A DNA stretch of 64,000 bases, from the NCBI GenBank assembly GCA_016124195.1, contig WGOE01000006.1:248001-312000 (forward strand). Reading direction: 5' to 3'. Each line of letters begins with the position of its first letter. Position 1 is the first letter of the stretch. Of this stretch, positions 8,803 to 17,249 are shown in pieces. The translations under genes were made by a program, and so were the position numbers. The stretch is from a bacterium. Lineage in GTDB: Bacteria > Pseudomonadota > Alphaproteobacteria > Rhodobacterales > Rhodobacteraceae. Below the pieces are notes generated by a model. It had not been told where the DNA came from, made no database searches, and worked only from the letters and a program-made list of their open reading frames with translations.

Positions 8803-10047
8803 TCAGACGAAGGCGAAGCTCGCCGACGCAATTGCTGCAACTGCGAGAACCACGGGCAAAGGCCAGTGCCAGCGCAGCAACAAAAGGCCGGCCCCCAGCG
8901 CCAGCCCGGCCGGCACCGGCCGGACCGAGGCAAGGTCAGGCAGAATCACGTGCAGCCCGCCTGAATCGATTCGGCCGATCTGTGCAAAGAAGACATGTGC
9001 CGCGAACCACAGGGACAGGTTGGCGATCACCCCCACCACCGCCGCCGTGATCGACCGCAGCGCGGCGGAAAGCTGTGGCGCCGCGATCAGCCGCGCCATC
9101 CAGGGCGCTCCGGCAAAGATCCACAGAAAGCACGGTGCAAAGGTCATCCAGAGAGTAAGCGCCGCCCCGAAAAACCCGCCCGCCCAGCCCGAATGCCGAA
9201 ACCCTGCCAGAAAGCCCACGAACTCCGTCACCAGGATCAGCGGCCCCGGCGTCGTCTCGGCCAGGCCCAGCCCGTCCATCATCTGGGACAGGGTCAACCA
9301 ATGCTTGTCCTCGACCACGGCCTGACTCATCCAGGCCAGCACCGCATAGGCGCCGCCAAAGGTCACGACGGCCAGCTTGGAAAAGAAGATGGCGATCTGC
9401 GCGAAGATCCCGGGCGCCAGCCAGATCACCCCGACCAGCGGAACGAGCCAGACGGCGCCCCAGACCAGAACCGCCCGCCCGCTTTCGGCCCAGGGCGCGG
9501 CGGCGGGCATCACGGAGGCGCCGCGGGCCGTCGAAATATAGCCATAGAGGCCGGCGACGAGGATCACGACGGGAAAGGGCAGCCCGAAGAGGAACAGCGC
9601 CAGAAAGGCCAGCAGCGCGGTCACCCAATGCGCCCGCGACTTCAGCGCCCGGCGCGAGACGCGCAACAGCGCCTCGATCACCACGGCCACCACGGCGGCC
9701 TGTACGCCGGTGAAAAGTGCTGCCACCAGAGGCACCTGCCCAAAGGCCGCATAGATCGCCGACAGGGCCAGCACCACGAAGGCCCCCGGCAGCACGAACA
9801 GCAGGCCGGCCAGCACGCCGCCCGGCACGCCCTTCAGCCGCCAGCCGATCCAGGTGGCCAGTTGCATCGCCTCGGGCCCGGGCAGAAGCATGCAGAACGA
9901 CAGGGCGGACAGGTACTCGGCCTCGCTGACCCACTTGCGGTCCTCGACCATTTCGCGGTGCATGAGGGCGATCTGCGCGGCAGGCCCGCCGAAGGACAAG
10001 AGCCCGACCCGCCCGAAAGCCGTGAACAGCATGCGCCAGTCGGTCAT
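8803..10047 (-). CDS. chrA: chromate transporter, ChrA family (two CHR domains)
   Basis: 414 residues with 10 or more hydrophobic helices. Two similar halves each open with the CHR motif: FGRVGLLSFGGPAAQIALMH and FFSKLAVVTFGGAYAVLAWM. This is the long, fused form of the family that exports chromate at the inner membrane. The ATG at 10045-10047 has GGAGGAG just upstream; longer starts lack this. No chrB regulator is nearby, so chromate resistance is a family-level call. Confidence 0.92.
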   Translation of the reverse strand: MTDWRMLFTAFGRVGLLSFGGPAAQIALMHREMVEDRKWVSEAEYLSALSFCMLLPGPEAMQLATWIGWRLKGVPGGVLAGLLFVLPGAFVVLALSAIYAAFGQVPLVAALFTGVQAAVVAVVIEALLRVSRRALKSRAHWVTALLAFLALFLFGLPFPVVILVAGLYGYISTARGASVMPAAAPWAESGRAVLVWGAVWLVPLVGVIWLAPGIFAQIAIFFSKLAVVTFGGAYAVLAWMSQAVVEDKHWLTLSQMMDGLGLAETTPGPLILVTEFVGFLAGFRHSGWAGGFFGAALTLWMTFAPCFLWIFAGAPWMARLIAAPQLSAALRSITAAVVGVIANLSLWFAAHVFFAQIGRIDSGGLHVILPDLASVRPVPAGLALGAGLLLLRWHWPLPVVLAVAAIASASFAFV

Positions 10048-10249
10048 CCCGCTCCTCCGAAGGGCCACGGCCCCGGTCCAAGTGCTAGGAGGGCGGGCGG
10101 GTCGGGTCAAGCGCCTGCCGGGGCGTTCCGACGGCTGGCGTGCAGGCAGGCCATGCGACCCGAAGCGCCTGATCGCGACTGAGGGGTGGGGAAGGCGCAG
10201 GTTTCTGTTGCCAGGTACCTGCAAACCCCGCCTTACGGTGCTACCCGCA

Positions 10250-10511
10250 AGGACTTAGTTTGGCTTTCTCGAACTGCTCACGCAGCCAGAGCATAAGCCG
10301 GAGCACGGTTGTCATTGGCAACTGTGATCTTGGACCGATAACGGTGGTACCTCACCGAGCGAAAGCTGGCCCCTTTGAACGTCCGTCGATCCTGTTTCGG
10401 CCCCAGATCCTGCAATGAACAGGAGGTTTGGTGGAGCCGCCGGGTACCGCCCCCGGGTCCGATCCGTCTATTATGGGTGCGTTTATCGCCATAGTCCGGA
10501 TTGCTCCGGAC
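10250..10511 (-). ncRNA. ssrA: two-piece (circularly permuted) tmRNA
   Basis: Reading the minus strand, the acceptor piece comes first (10511 to 10429). It has a 5' hairpin GTCCGGA/TCCGGAC and a T-arm CCGGG-GGCGGTA-CCCGG, and ends in GGCTCCACCA with an encoded CCA. After a 24-nt intervening segment, the coding piece starts at 10404 with GGGGCCGAAACAGGATCGACG. GGGGCCG pairs with CGGCTCC to rebuild the 7-bp tRNA-like acceptor stem. The tag frame (10319-10278) encodes ANDNRAPAYALAA and a TGA stop. This is the alphaproteobacterial permuted layout, rescuing stalled ribosomes with SmpB. The 3' limit near 10250 is approximate. Confidence 0.95.
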
Positions 10512-10517
10512 ACTGCC

Positions 10518-10546
10518 AACATAGGGGCGGTGCGGGCCCGGCGCAA
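10518..10546 (-). promoter_or_regulatory. sigma-70-type promoter of ssrA
   Basis: TTGCGC (10546-10541), a 17-bp spacer and TATGTT (10523-10518) on the minus strand place a start site near 10511, exactly at the 5' hairpin of the acceptor RNA. Confidence 0.7.
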
Positions 10547-10621
10547 GTGGTCTGCACAAGTGGACGGTTGCGCTGCCGCCTGTCAGGATGCGGGAAATCC
10601 CGGTTTGCAGGAAGGCCCAGC

Positions 10622-11182
10622 ATGAAGATTCTGACTGTCGTCGCCCACCACCGCCCCGCCTCGCTGACCCATGGCGTGGCGCGGGCCTTTGCCGATGCCG
10701 CCACCCAGGCCGGCCATCAGATCGAATGGGCCGATCTGGCGGCAGAAGGGTTCAATCCGGTGATGACGGCAGAAGACGACCCCGATTGGGACAATCCGGC
10801 CAAGGTCTATTCGCCGCAGGTCCGGGCCGAAATGGCGCGGATCGAACGCAACGAGGCCACGGTCATGGTCTTTCCGGTCTGGTGGTGGTCAATGCCCGCC
10901 CTCATGAAAGGCTGGATCGACCGGGTCTGGAACAATGGCTGGGCTTACGGTGAGGGAAAATATCCGCATGCCAAGGCCGCCATGTTGGCGGTGGCGGGGG
11001 GCGACGCCGGCACCTACGCCAAGCGCGGCTATGACACCGCGATCCGGGTGCAGCTTGAAACCGGCATCCTCGGTTACTGCGGCGTGACTGACATGGCTCT
11101 GCACATGCTCTATGACAGTTTCGAGGCCGAGGGGCGCAGCGCCATCCTGGCCAGGGCCGCCGATCTGGGGCGCGCCTTCTAG
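10622..11182 (+). CDS. NAD(P)H oxidoreductase, flavodoxin-like fold
   Basis: 186 residues of the NQO1/KefF/MdaB group. The N-terminal strand and loop (MKILTVVAHHRPASLTHGVARAFA) and FPVWWWSMPALMKGWIDRVW form the FMN/FAD-binding and quinone-site signatures. PHAKAAMLAVAGGDAGTY is the second flavin loop. It probably reduces quinones or aromatic acceptors in the cytoplasm. Monocistronic: it is divergent from ssrA and ends at a strong terminator. Confidence 0.88.
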   Translation: MKILTVVAHHRPASLTHGVARAFADAATQAGHQIEWADLAAEGFNPVMTAEDDPDWDNPAKVYSPQVRAEMARIERNEATVMVFPVWWWSMPALMKGWIDRVWNNGWAYGEGKYPHAKAAMLAVAGGDAGTYAKRGYDTAIRVQLETGILGYCGVTDMALHMLYDSFEAEGRSAILARAADLGRAF

Positions 11183-11197
11183 CCCGGCGCAAAATAT

Positions 11198-11227
11198 GAA
11201 ATGCCCGGGACCGGCCCGGGCATTTCA
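11198..11227. terminator. bidirectional hairpin terminator
   Basis: Perfect 13-bp stem TGAAATGCCCGGG / CCCGGGCATTTCA with a 4-nt loop, between the convergent oxidoreductase and binding-protein genes. Confidence 0.8.
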
Positions 11228-11242
11228 CGTCAGGTCAGAGGA

Positions 11243-12304
11243 TCAGAAGCCCGATTTGATCTTTTCAAACTCGTTGACCATGCGATCGCGGAGTGCCGGA
11301 TCGATCGGGGTCTGCGACAGAAGCGTGGTCTTGATCGGGTCCACGTCGGCGGCCTTCAGGTCGTCGGGGTTGATCGCGGCCATCGAGACAGTGTTGGTCG
11401 AAGCATAGCCCACATTGGCCAGCAAGGCCTTGGCCGCATCGTGATCGAGCCAGGCGTTGATGAAGTCATAGGCCTTTTCTTCCTTGCCCGGCGCGTTCTT
11501 CAGCTTGACCCAGCCGCAGAACCAGTTGGATGCGCCTTCCTTGGCCTGACGCTGGAAGCCGACCGGGAAGTTCTGCGACTTCAAAAGCGCGATCGTGTCG
11601 TTCCACGACCAGGCCACCTGCACCTCGCCCGAGACCATCAGCTGGCTCAGCTGCGACGGGTCGGCCCAGTAGGCCACCACATTGGGATGCACCTTGCGCA
11701 GCCAGTCGGCGGCGGCCTTGAACTGCGCATCGTCCACCTTGGTCCAGTCGGTCACGCCGGTCGCCAGCAGCGCCAGGGCCCAGACGTCGTCGGCATTGTC
11801 GGGCAGCGAGATGCGCCCGGCATATTTGGGGTTGGTGAAGACATCGAGCGAGGCCACATCCGCAGCCGGCACGTCCTTGGTGTTGTAGGCGATGGCGGTA
11901 TAGGCGTAATCGGTCGGGATGTACCAGACGCCCTTGTCATCCTTGAAGAACTTGGAATTCAGGAAGCGCGGGTCGATCTCCTTGAAGTTCGGGATCTTCG
12001 AGGTGTCCCATGGCACGATCAGATCGGCATCGCGGTATTTCTGGATCATCTGGCTGCAAGGGTGCGCCACGTCGGCCTTGAAGCCCGATGTCAGTTTCTG
12101 GAAAGCCTCGTCATCGTCGGCGAAGATCGAGAAGTTCGGCATGTCGCCGTTCTTCTTGACATATGTCGCCAAAAGGTCCGGCAGCTGAAAGCCCGACCAG
12201 TCGAAGGCCGTAAGGTCCTGGTCCGCCGCACGCGCCAGATTCGCGCCAAGACCGAGGGACAGCGCGAAGGCTGTGCCGGTTATGAGTTTGAGTAGGCCAG
12301 TCAT
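11243..12304 (-). CDS. PotD-like extracellular solute-binding protein (orphan)
   Basis: 353 residues beginning at an ATG with AAGGAGAACTC before it. A signal peptide (TGLLKLITGTAFALSLGLGANLARA) precedes the mature protein. The domain order, with DVAHPCSQMIQKYRDADLI, YIPTDYAYTAIAYNT and a late AWSWNDTIALLK region, resembles spermidine/putrescine-type periplasmic binding proteins. No ATPase or permease gene adjoins it, so it must pair with a transporter elsewhere or act alone. Polyamine specificity is only a family guess. Confidence 0.85.
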   Translation of the reverse strand: MTGLLKLITGTAFALSLGLGANLARAADQDLTAFDWSGFQLPDLLATYVKKNGDMPNFSIFADDDEAFQKLTSGFKADVAHPCSQMIQKYRDADLIVPWDTSKIPNFKEIDPRFLNSKFFKDDKGVWYIPTDYAYTAIAYNTKDVPAADVASLDVFTNPKYAGRISLPDNADDVWALALLATGVTDWTKVDDAQFKAAADWLRKVHPNVVAYWADPSQLSQLMVSGEVQVAWSWNDTIALLKSQNFPVGFQRQAKEGASNWFCGWVKLKNAPGKEEKAYDFINAWLDHDAAKALLANVGYASTNTVSMAAINPDDLKAADVDPIKTTLLSQTPIDPALRDRMVNEFEKIKSGF

Positions 12305-12675
12305 GAGTTCTCCTTGTTGGATCCAACCGGTTCTGTGCCGGAAGCTGATCAAATGTCTGGGGAGGTCAAAAAGACAGCTGCGTCATTCAGCATGCGCGAA
12401 CATTTGCGCCAAAGAAAGTGGCGCGCAAGTCAACTTTTCGCTTTCCGCGGGGTCATGGACCAAAAAAGTTGCGCCCGGACCCGGCCAAGACGGATTTTCC
12501 GGCAGGCGCCTCGGTCCGCTTGCGGCGGGCGGGGCGGATTGCTACGACTTCGGACGGAGCGGGCCTGACGGCGCCCGCGCCTGCCGCAGCCCGCTGCGGC
12601 GCGGCTGGAAGACCTGCCACACCTCATCCCGGGGCTGCGGCTCCATTATACTGTGCATTCTGATGGAGCGGCCTC
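12305..12675. other. divergent intergenic region
   Basis: 371 bp between divergent genes with no credible frame. TATACT at 12647-12652 could be a -10 element for the PLP-enzyme gene, but no matching -35 is seen. Confidence 0.4.
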
Positions 12676-13908
12676 ATGTCCGACCTTGACCTGACCTTCG
12701 TGCGTTCGCAGTTTCCGGCCTTTCAAAGCCCGATCCTGTCGGGCCATGCCTTCTTTGAAAACGCCGGCGGCTCTTTCCCGTGCAAGCCGGTGGTGGACCG
12801 GCTGCACCGCTTTTACACCGACCGCAAGGTGCAGCCCTACGCGCCCTATCCCGGTGCCGAAGAGGGCGGGGCTGAAATGGACGAAGCGCGCGGGCGCCTT
12901 TCGGCCCTGATGGGCTGCGCGCCGGAAGAGCTGTCCTTCGGCCCCTCGACCTCGGCCAATACCTATGTGCTGGCCCAGGCGGTGCGGCTTTGGCTGCGCG
13001 GCAAGGACGCGGCCATCGTCGTGACCAATCAGGACCACGAGGCGAACTCCGGAGTCTGGCGCCGTCTGGCCGACGAGGGGATCGAGGTGCGCGAATGGCA
13101 GATCGACCCGGCCACGGGTCATCTGGATCTGGCCGGGCTGACGCCCCTGCTGGCCGACGGCCGCGTGAAGCTTCTGGCCTTTCCGCATTGCTCCAACGTC
13201 GTGGCCGAAATCAACCCGGTGGCCGAGATCTGCGCCCTGGCACGGGCCCAAGGCGTGCGCACCGTGGTGGATGGGGTCAGCTATGCCCCGCACGGCCTGC
13301 CCGATTTTCCGGGGCTCGGCGCCGATGTCTATCTTTACTCGGCCTACAAGACCTACGGGCCGCATCAGGGCATCATGCTGATCCGCGCCGATTTCGGGGC
13401 CGAACTGCCGGCGCAGGGCCATTGGTTCAACGCGGGCAGCCTTTACAAGCGCTTTACCCCGGCGGGGCCGGACCATGCCCAGATCGCGGCCTGCGCCGGC
13501 ATGGCCGATTACATCGACGCGCTTTACGCCCATCACGGCGGTGCCCCCGCCACCCCGGTCGAGCGCAACCGCGTCGTGCACGACCTGATGCGGGCTCAGG
13601 AAATCCGCGTCATTCAGCCCCTGCTCGACTATCTGGCGGGGCGCAACGACCTGCGCCTGATCGGCCCGCGCGCGGCGGGCGACCGCGCGCCCACCGTCGC
13701 CGTGGCACTGGACCGGGCAGCCGAACCCGTGGCCCAGGCGCTTTCGGCCGAAGGCATCGCCTGCTGGGCCGGCGATTTCTACGCGGTGCGCCCGATCGAG
13801 GCGATGGGGATCGACCGGGCCAGGGGTGTGCTGCGGATGAGCGGCGTGCACTACACAAGTGCGGCGGATGTAACCCGGCTGATCGCCGCGCTCGACCGCG
13901 TGCTTTAG
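12676..13908 (+). CDS. cysteine desulfurase-like PLP-dependent aminotransferase (class V)
   Basis: 410 residues of the fold-type I, class V aminotransferase family. PFFENAGG-type opening (HAFFENAGGSFPCKP), the PLP-phosphate region FGPSTSANTYVLA, the cofactor Asp in TVVDGVSYAPHG and the Schiff-base Lys in LYSAYKTYGPHQG are all visible. It resembles the 'cysteine desulfurase-like' subgroup rather than IscS/SufS: I see no mobile catalytic-cysteine loop and no Fe-S genes nearby. The reaction is therefore open. Confidence 0.88.
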   Translation: MSDLDLTFVRSQFPAFQSPILSGHAFFENAGGSFPCKPVVDRLHRFYTDRKVQPYAPYPGAEEGGAEMDEARGRLSALMGCAPEELSFGPSTSANTYVLAQAVRLWLRGKDAAIVVTNQDHEANSGVWRRLADEGIEVREWQIDPATGHLDLAGLTPLLADGRVKLLAFPHCSNVVAEINPVAEICALARAQGVRTVVDGVSYAPHGLPDFPGLGADVYLYSAYKTYGPHQGIMLIRADFGAELPAQGHWFNAGSLYKRFTPAGPDHAQIAACAGMADYIDALYAHHGGAPATPVERNRVVHDLMRAQEIRVIQPLLDYLAGRNDLRLIGPRAAGDRAPTVAVALDRAAEPVAQALSAEGIACWAGDFYAVRPIEAMGIDRARGVLRMSGVHYTSAADVTRLIAALDRVL

Positions 13909-13934
13909 CCCGAAAACGGCCGCGACCATGCGAA

Positions 13935-13968
13935 ACGGGGGCCCCGGATGGCATCGCCGGGCCCCCGT
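13935..13968. terminator. GC-rich hairpin after the PLP-enzyme gene
   Basis: A long GC stem (ACGGGGGCCC / GGGCCCCCGT) 27 bp after the stop codon at 13908. It lacks a T-run, so it may be a terminator needing Rho or just an mRNA-stabilising stem. Confidence 0.55.
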
Positions 13969-14182
13969 CCGCCCGGGCAGGCGGGCACTTGCCTGACCGG
14001 CAGGCAGGGGCGCGCGTCCTTCTGCTCAAGTCTTCGCGAGTTTGAGTGATTTGACGGTGTTCTGCTTGCGCAAAAGCTTGTACGAGTCTCTTTTGCGTGA
14101 GAAAGGGCGCAGGGATTGGCGAAAGTTGCGATGCTGTGTCCGATGACGCGAAATCGAGGCGCCAGGACAAAGGTGCAGACCC

Positions 14183-15058
14183 ATGGACAAGACCGTTTCA
14201 CACTCAGACCATTCGATTTTCCGTCGCATATTCACTGACCCGCATTTCATCGGCTACCGCTATTGGCACAGCATCGTCATGTTGTTCATCTTCGTGTCCT
14301 GCGTCAGCCTTGCGCTGGAAAGCGTTCAGGATCTGTCCGACCATTATGCCGCCGCCTTTGACTGGTCGGAATGGATCACGGTGGCCTTCTTCACCGTCGA
14401 CGCCGCCGCCAATTTCTATTTCGCCCCCAAACCCTGGCGATACCTGTTCTCGTTCTGGGGCATGATCGACATCATCTCGGTGGCGCCCTCCTATCTGATG
14501 CTCTTGAACATGACTGCGGTGCGCACGACCAAGATGATCCGCCTGCTGCGGGTGGCACGCGCGCTCAGGGTCTTGAAGCTGGCGCGCGCCGCCGCGGACG
14601 AGGCCGAGGGCAACGAAGAGGAACACAAGAACCCGATCCTGGCCAACCTGCGGATCTACATGATCATCTTCTTTTCGGTGTTCATGATTTCCTCGACCTC
14701 GATGTATTACGTCGAAGGGGCGCTTTATTCGGAAAGCGCGATGGAACAGGGCCAGGCGGCGCTGGATGCCACGCTCAAGCCCGGCGATGCGCCGGTGGCC
14801 TTCATGCCGACCGACCCGATCTCGGGCACGCCGATCACCGAGGACAAGCGGTTCTTCACCTCGATCCCTTCGGCGATGTGGTGGTGCATGGTCACGATGA
14901 CCACGACGGGCTATGGTGACATGTATCCGGTGACGGTCGCGGGGCGTCTGGTGGCCTGTTTCACCATGCTGTGCGGCTTGATCCTCTTCGCGATCCTGTT
15001 GAACATCATCAACAAGACCATGATGGTGCTGTTCTTTGGCGAAAAGCTGCCCGACTAG
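14183..15058 (+). CDS. voltage-gated-type potassium channel (ion transporter)
   Basis: 291 residues with six transmembrane helices. The S4 segment has spaced arginines (RTTKMIRLLRVARALRVLK), and the pore loop carries the K+ filter TTTGYGD (about residue 241) followed by MYPVTVAGR. The linker between S5 and the pore is unusually long (about 55 residues, including a Pro/Asp-rich stretch). No C-terminal RCK/TrkA domain is present. Selective K+ flux through the inner membrane is inferred from the filter. Confidence 0.92.
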   Translation: MDKTVSHSDHSIFRRIFTDPHFIGYRYWHSIVMLFIFVSCVSLALESVQDLSDHYAAAFDWSEWITVAFFTVDAAANFYFAPKPWRYLFSFWGMIDIISVAPSYLMLLNMTAVRTTKMIRLLRVARALRVLKLARAAADEAEGNEEEHKNPILANLRIYMIIFFSVFMISSTSMYYVEGALYSESAMEQGQAALDATLKPGDAPVAFMPTDPISGTPITEDKRFFTSIPSAMWWCMVTMTTTGYGDMYPVTVAGRLVACFTMLCGLILFAILLNIINKTMMVLFFGEKLPD

Positions 15059-15169
15059 GCCGCCCGCTGGACCCGCAGGCTGTGACGTCTATATCACCCG
15101 GGTCGGGCTGGCTTTGGCGCTGGGGGCCGGGTAAGCCGCGGGGCCCATGACAAGCGGGTGGACAGAGGG

Positions 15170-15475
15170 ATGAGCGACACCGACCTCAAGGCGAAGCCCC
15201 GTGCGAAAGCCCAGGCCGAGCGGCCCCGGCTTTACAAGGTCATCCTGCTCAACGACGATTTTACTCCGCGCGATTTTGTCGTGACCGTGCTGAAGGCCGT
15301 ATTCCGCATGACCGAAGGCGAGGCGCTGGGCGTCATGCTGACCGCGCATCGCAAGGGTGCCTGCGTCGTCGCGGTCTATACCAAGGAAGTGGCCGAGACC
15401 AAGGCCAACCAGGCCACCGAGTTCGGCCGCAGCCGGGGCTATCCGCTGACCTTCACCACCGAAAGGGAAGAATGA
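15170..15475 (+). CDS. clpS: ATP-dependent Clp protease adaptor ClpS
   Basis: 101 residues, started at the ATG preceded by GACAGAGGG. The ClpS core (LLNDDFTPRDFVVTVLKAVF, HRKGACVVAVYTKEVAETKA) binds N-end-rule residues and docks on ClpA. At the gatekeeper position, where E. coli ClpS has Met (TPMEF), this protein has Arg (TPRDF). That points to a divergent second ClpS type with altered N-degron preference. No clpA gene is adjacent, unlike the usual clpS-clpA pair. Confidence 0.92.
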   Translation: MSDTDLKAKPRAKAQAERPRLYKVILLNDDFTPRDFVVTVLKAVFRMTEGEALGVMLTAHRKGACVVAVYTKEVAETKANQATEFGRSRGYPLTFTTEREE

Positions 15476-15489
15476 CTTTGGCTTGCGGT

Positions 15490-15524
15490 GCGGCGGGCGC
15501 CCTGCCGTATGGGGCGCCCGCCGC
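15490..15524. terminator. hairpin terminator between clpS and the phosphoesterase gene
   Basis: Near-perfect 13-bp GC stem (GCGGCGGGCGCCC / GGGCGCCCGCCGC) between convergent stop codons. Confidence 0.75.
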
Positions 15525-15530
15525 CCGGCC

Positions 15531-17144
15531 TTACTTCGGCAGGCCCGTCGTCTCGTCCAGCGTCAGGGCGGCGGCTTGCGGTGCAGACCAGTCGAACATC
15601 CCGTCGATCGGCCCGGCGATGGCATCGAACGAGCCCTGGCCGATGCGCTGACGGTCCAGCCAGTTGTCCTCGATGAAGCGGGTGATGCTCGACTGGTCGG
15701 TCACGGTGTGGTCGACGTAATTGACCCGCGCATAGGGCGAGATGGCCAGAAGCGGCAACCGCGTGCCGTAGCCGCAGCGACCCTGCACCGGCTGCCCGAA
15801 GACCCCAGCCAGCGGAATGCCAGAGCCGCAGGTCTCGCCGTTCAGCACGTCATAGCCTTTCACGGGAATGTCGGACCCGTTCACGATGGCATGGCCGTGA
15901 TCATACCAGCCGTCCGAATCGTCATAGGCGATCAGGATCGCCGTGTCCTTCCAGAACGGCGAGGCTTGCAGGCTGTTGACCGCCTTGACCACGAACGCCT
16001 GTTCGTCCAGCGGGTCCGAATAGCCGGCGTGGCCGTCCTGATAGGCCGGGGCTTTCAGAAAGCTGACCGCAGGCAGATTGCCCGCCTGCAAGGCCGCGTA
16101 AAAGTCGGTCATGTCATATTGGTGGTTGGCGCCGCCGTCGTCCGAGGTGCCAATCGCCGCGACCGAGGAGGGGCGCGTGTGGCTCGGGTTGGCGGTTGAG
16201 GGATAGTACTGGAACGGCTGGTGATGCGCGATGTAATCGGCCGACTTGACCTTGATCAGCGCCGAGGTCGTCGAGCGCCCGCACCCGGTCGAGCCATCGG
16301 CATTGGTCTGGGTCAGATCGAAGCCGCCCTCGAAGAAGCCCCAGGTCACCCCCTTGTCGTTCAAAAGGTCGCCGATGTTGCGGCCGACCATCAGGGCGGT
16401 GGGATATTTCGGATTGGAACAGACATCGCCCGTCGGGTCGAGGTCCGAGATCATCGTCCAGTTGCCATGGCCATCGGGCACCACGCGCCCGCCGTCATAG
16501 GTGCCGTCCTTTTCCAGCTTGTAGCCGGGCGGCAGTGCCATTCCGTTGGTCTGGCCCGAGATCAGGTTGATCGCTCCGGGCGTAGAAGGCCCGAAGACGG
16601 TCGAGAAACTCGCGTCGTTCATCGCGTAGGCCTGGGCATAGTTCCACAGCGCCGTGACAGTATTGCCGTCGAAATAGCCCATGACCAGGCCCTTGGTGCC
16701 AAGAGGGCCCGCGCCGCCCTTGGTGCCCTTGCCGGTCATCTTGGGGAATTGATCCATCTTGAAATTGTCATAGGCCGCCTGTTCGGCCGTGTAGCCGTGG
16801 TTCTGGTCGGCGGTGCCGGCCTGGCTGCGGTCAAGCCGGAAAGGTCCGGAAGCATCCGCGCCCATCGCGGCGCCGGCATTGGGGTTCTGCGCCATCAGCC
16901 CGGCGCGCGTCAGCGTGTCGATGTCGGTGGGCGTGCCGGGCTTGGCGGTGAAGGCCGGCTCGCCCTCGGGGTTGGTGGCCTTGGGATAGGTCGCGAAATA
17001 GTGGTCGAACGAGACGTTTTCCTGAAAGATCACCACCAAGTGCTGAATGGGCGTCGCGGTGTCGGCCTGAGCGCCTGCCGCCAAGAGCGTCAGCGCGCCG
17101 GCTGCACCAAGGGCGAGGGTCGGGCGATAGGGCTTCTGGTCCAT
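15531..17144 (-). CDS. secreted phosphoesterase (acid phosphatase/phospholipase C family)
   Basis: 537 residues. A signal peptide ending near AAGAQA is followed by IQHLVVIFQENVSFDHYFATYP, the metal-binding ENxSFDHYF signature of the PF04185 phosphoesterases (phospholipase C / AcpA type). Further family motifs include PSTPGAINLISGQ, the metal-binding IAYDDSDGWYDHG and RLPLLAISPYA. It should hydrolyse phosphomonoesters or phospholipids in the periplasm or outside the cell. No pst or pho gene adjoins it. Confidence 0.92.
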   Translation of the reverse strand: MDQKPYRPTLALGAAGALTLLAAGAQADTATPIQHLVVIFQENVSFDHYFATYPKATNPEGEPAFTAKPGTPTDIDTLTRAGLMAQNPNAGAAMGADASGPFRLDRSQAGTADQNHGYTAEQAAYDNFKMDQFPKMTGKGTKGGAGPLGTKGLVMGYFDGNTVTALWNYAQAYAMNDASFSTVFGPSTPGAINLISGQTNGMALPPGYKLEKDGTYDGGRVVPDGHGNWTMISDLDPTGDVCSNPKYPTALMVGRNIGDLLNDKGVTWGFFEGGFDLTQTNADGSTGCGRSTTSALIKVKSADYIAHHQPFQYYPSTANPSHTRPSSVAAIGTSDDGGANHQYDMTDFYAALQAGNLPAVSFLKAPAYQDGHAGYSDPLDEQAFVVKAVNSLQASPFWKDTAILIAYDDSDGWYDHGHAIVNGSDIPVKGYDVLNGETCGSGIPLAGVFGQPVQGRCGYGTRLPLLAISPYARVNYVDHTVTDQSSITRFIEDNWLDRQRIGQGSFDAIAGPIDGMFDWSAPQAAALTLDETTGLPK

Positions 17145-17249
17145 CTGAACCTCCTGTCAAGTGGGTGAGTCGTGCGGTCCGGGATAGCGCGTCAAGCATG
17201 ACACCCTTGCCGTCCCCGGCATTCACGATCGCGTCATGGCAGGCGCGGG

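Noticed and set aside
10278-10559. Open frame of 93 codons on the minus strand in the ssrA spacer
   Set aside because: Its last 13 codons are the tmRNA tag and the rest reads through tRNA-like structure; it has no ribosome site.
12676-13908. IscS/SufS cysteine desulfurase
   Set aside because: No catalytic-cysteine loop and no Fe-S assembly genes; only the general class V fold is supported.
12646-13929. 427-codon minus-strand frame opposite the PLP enzyme
   Set aside because: Antisense shadow; His/Arg/Gly-rich sequence without a fold signature.
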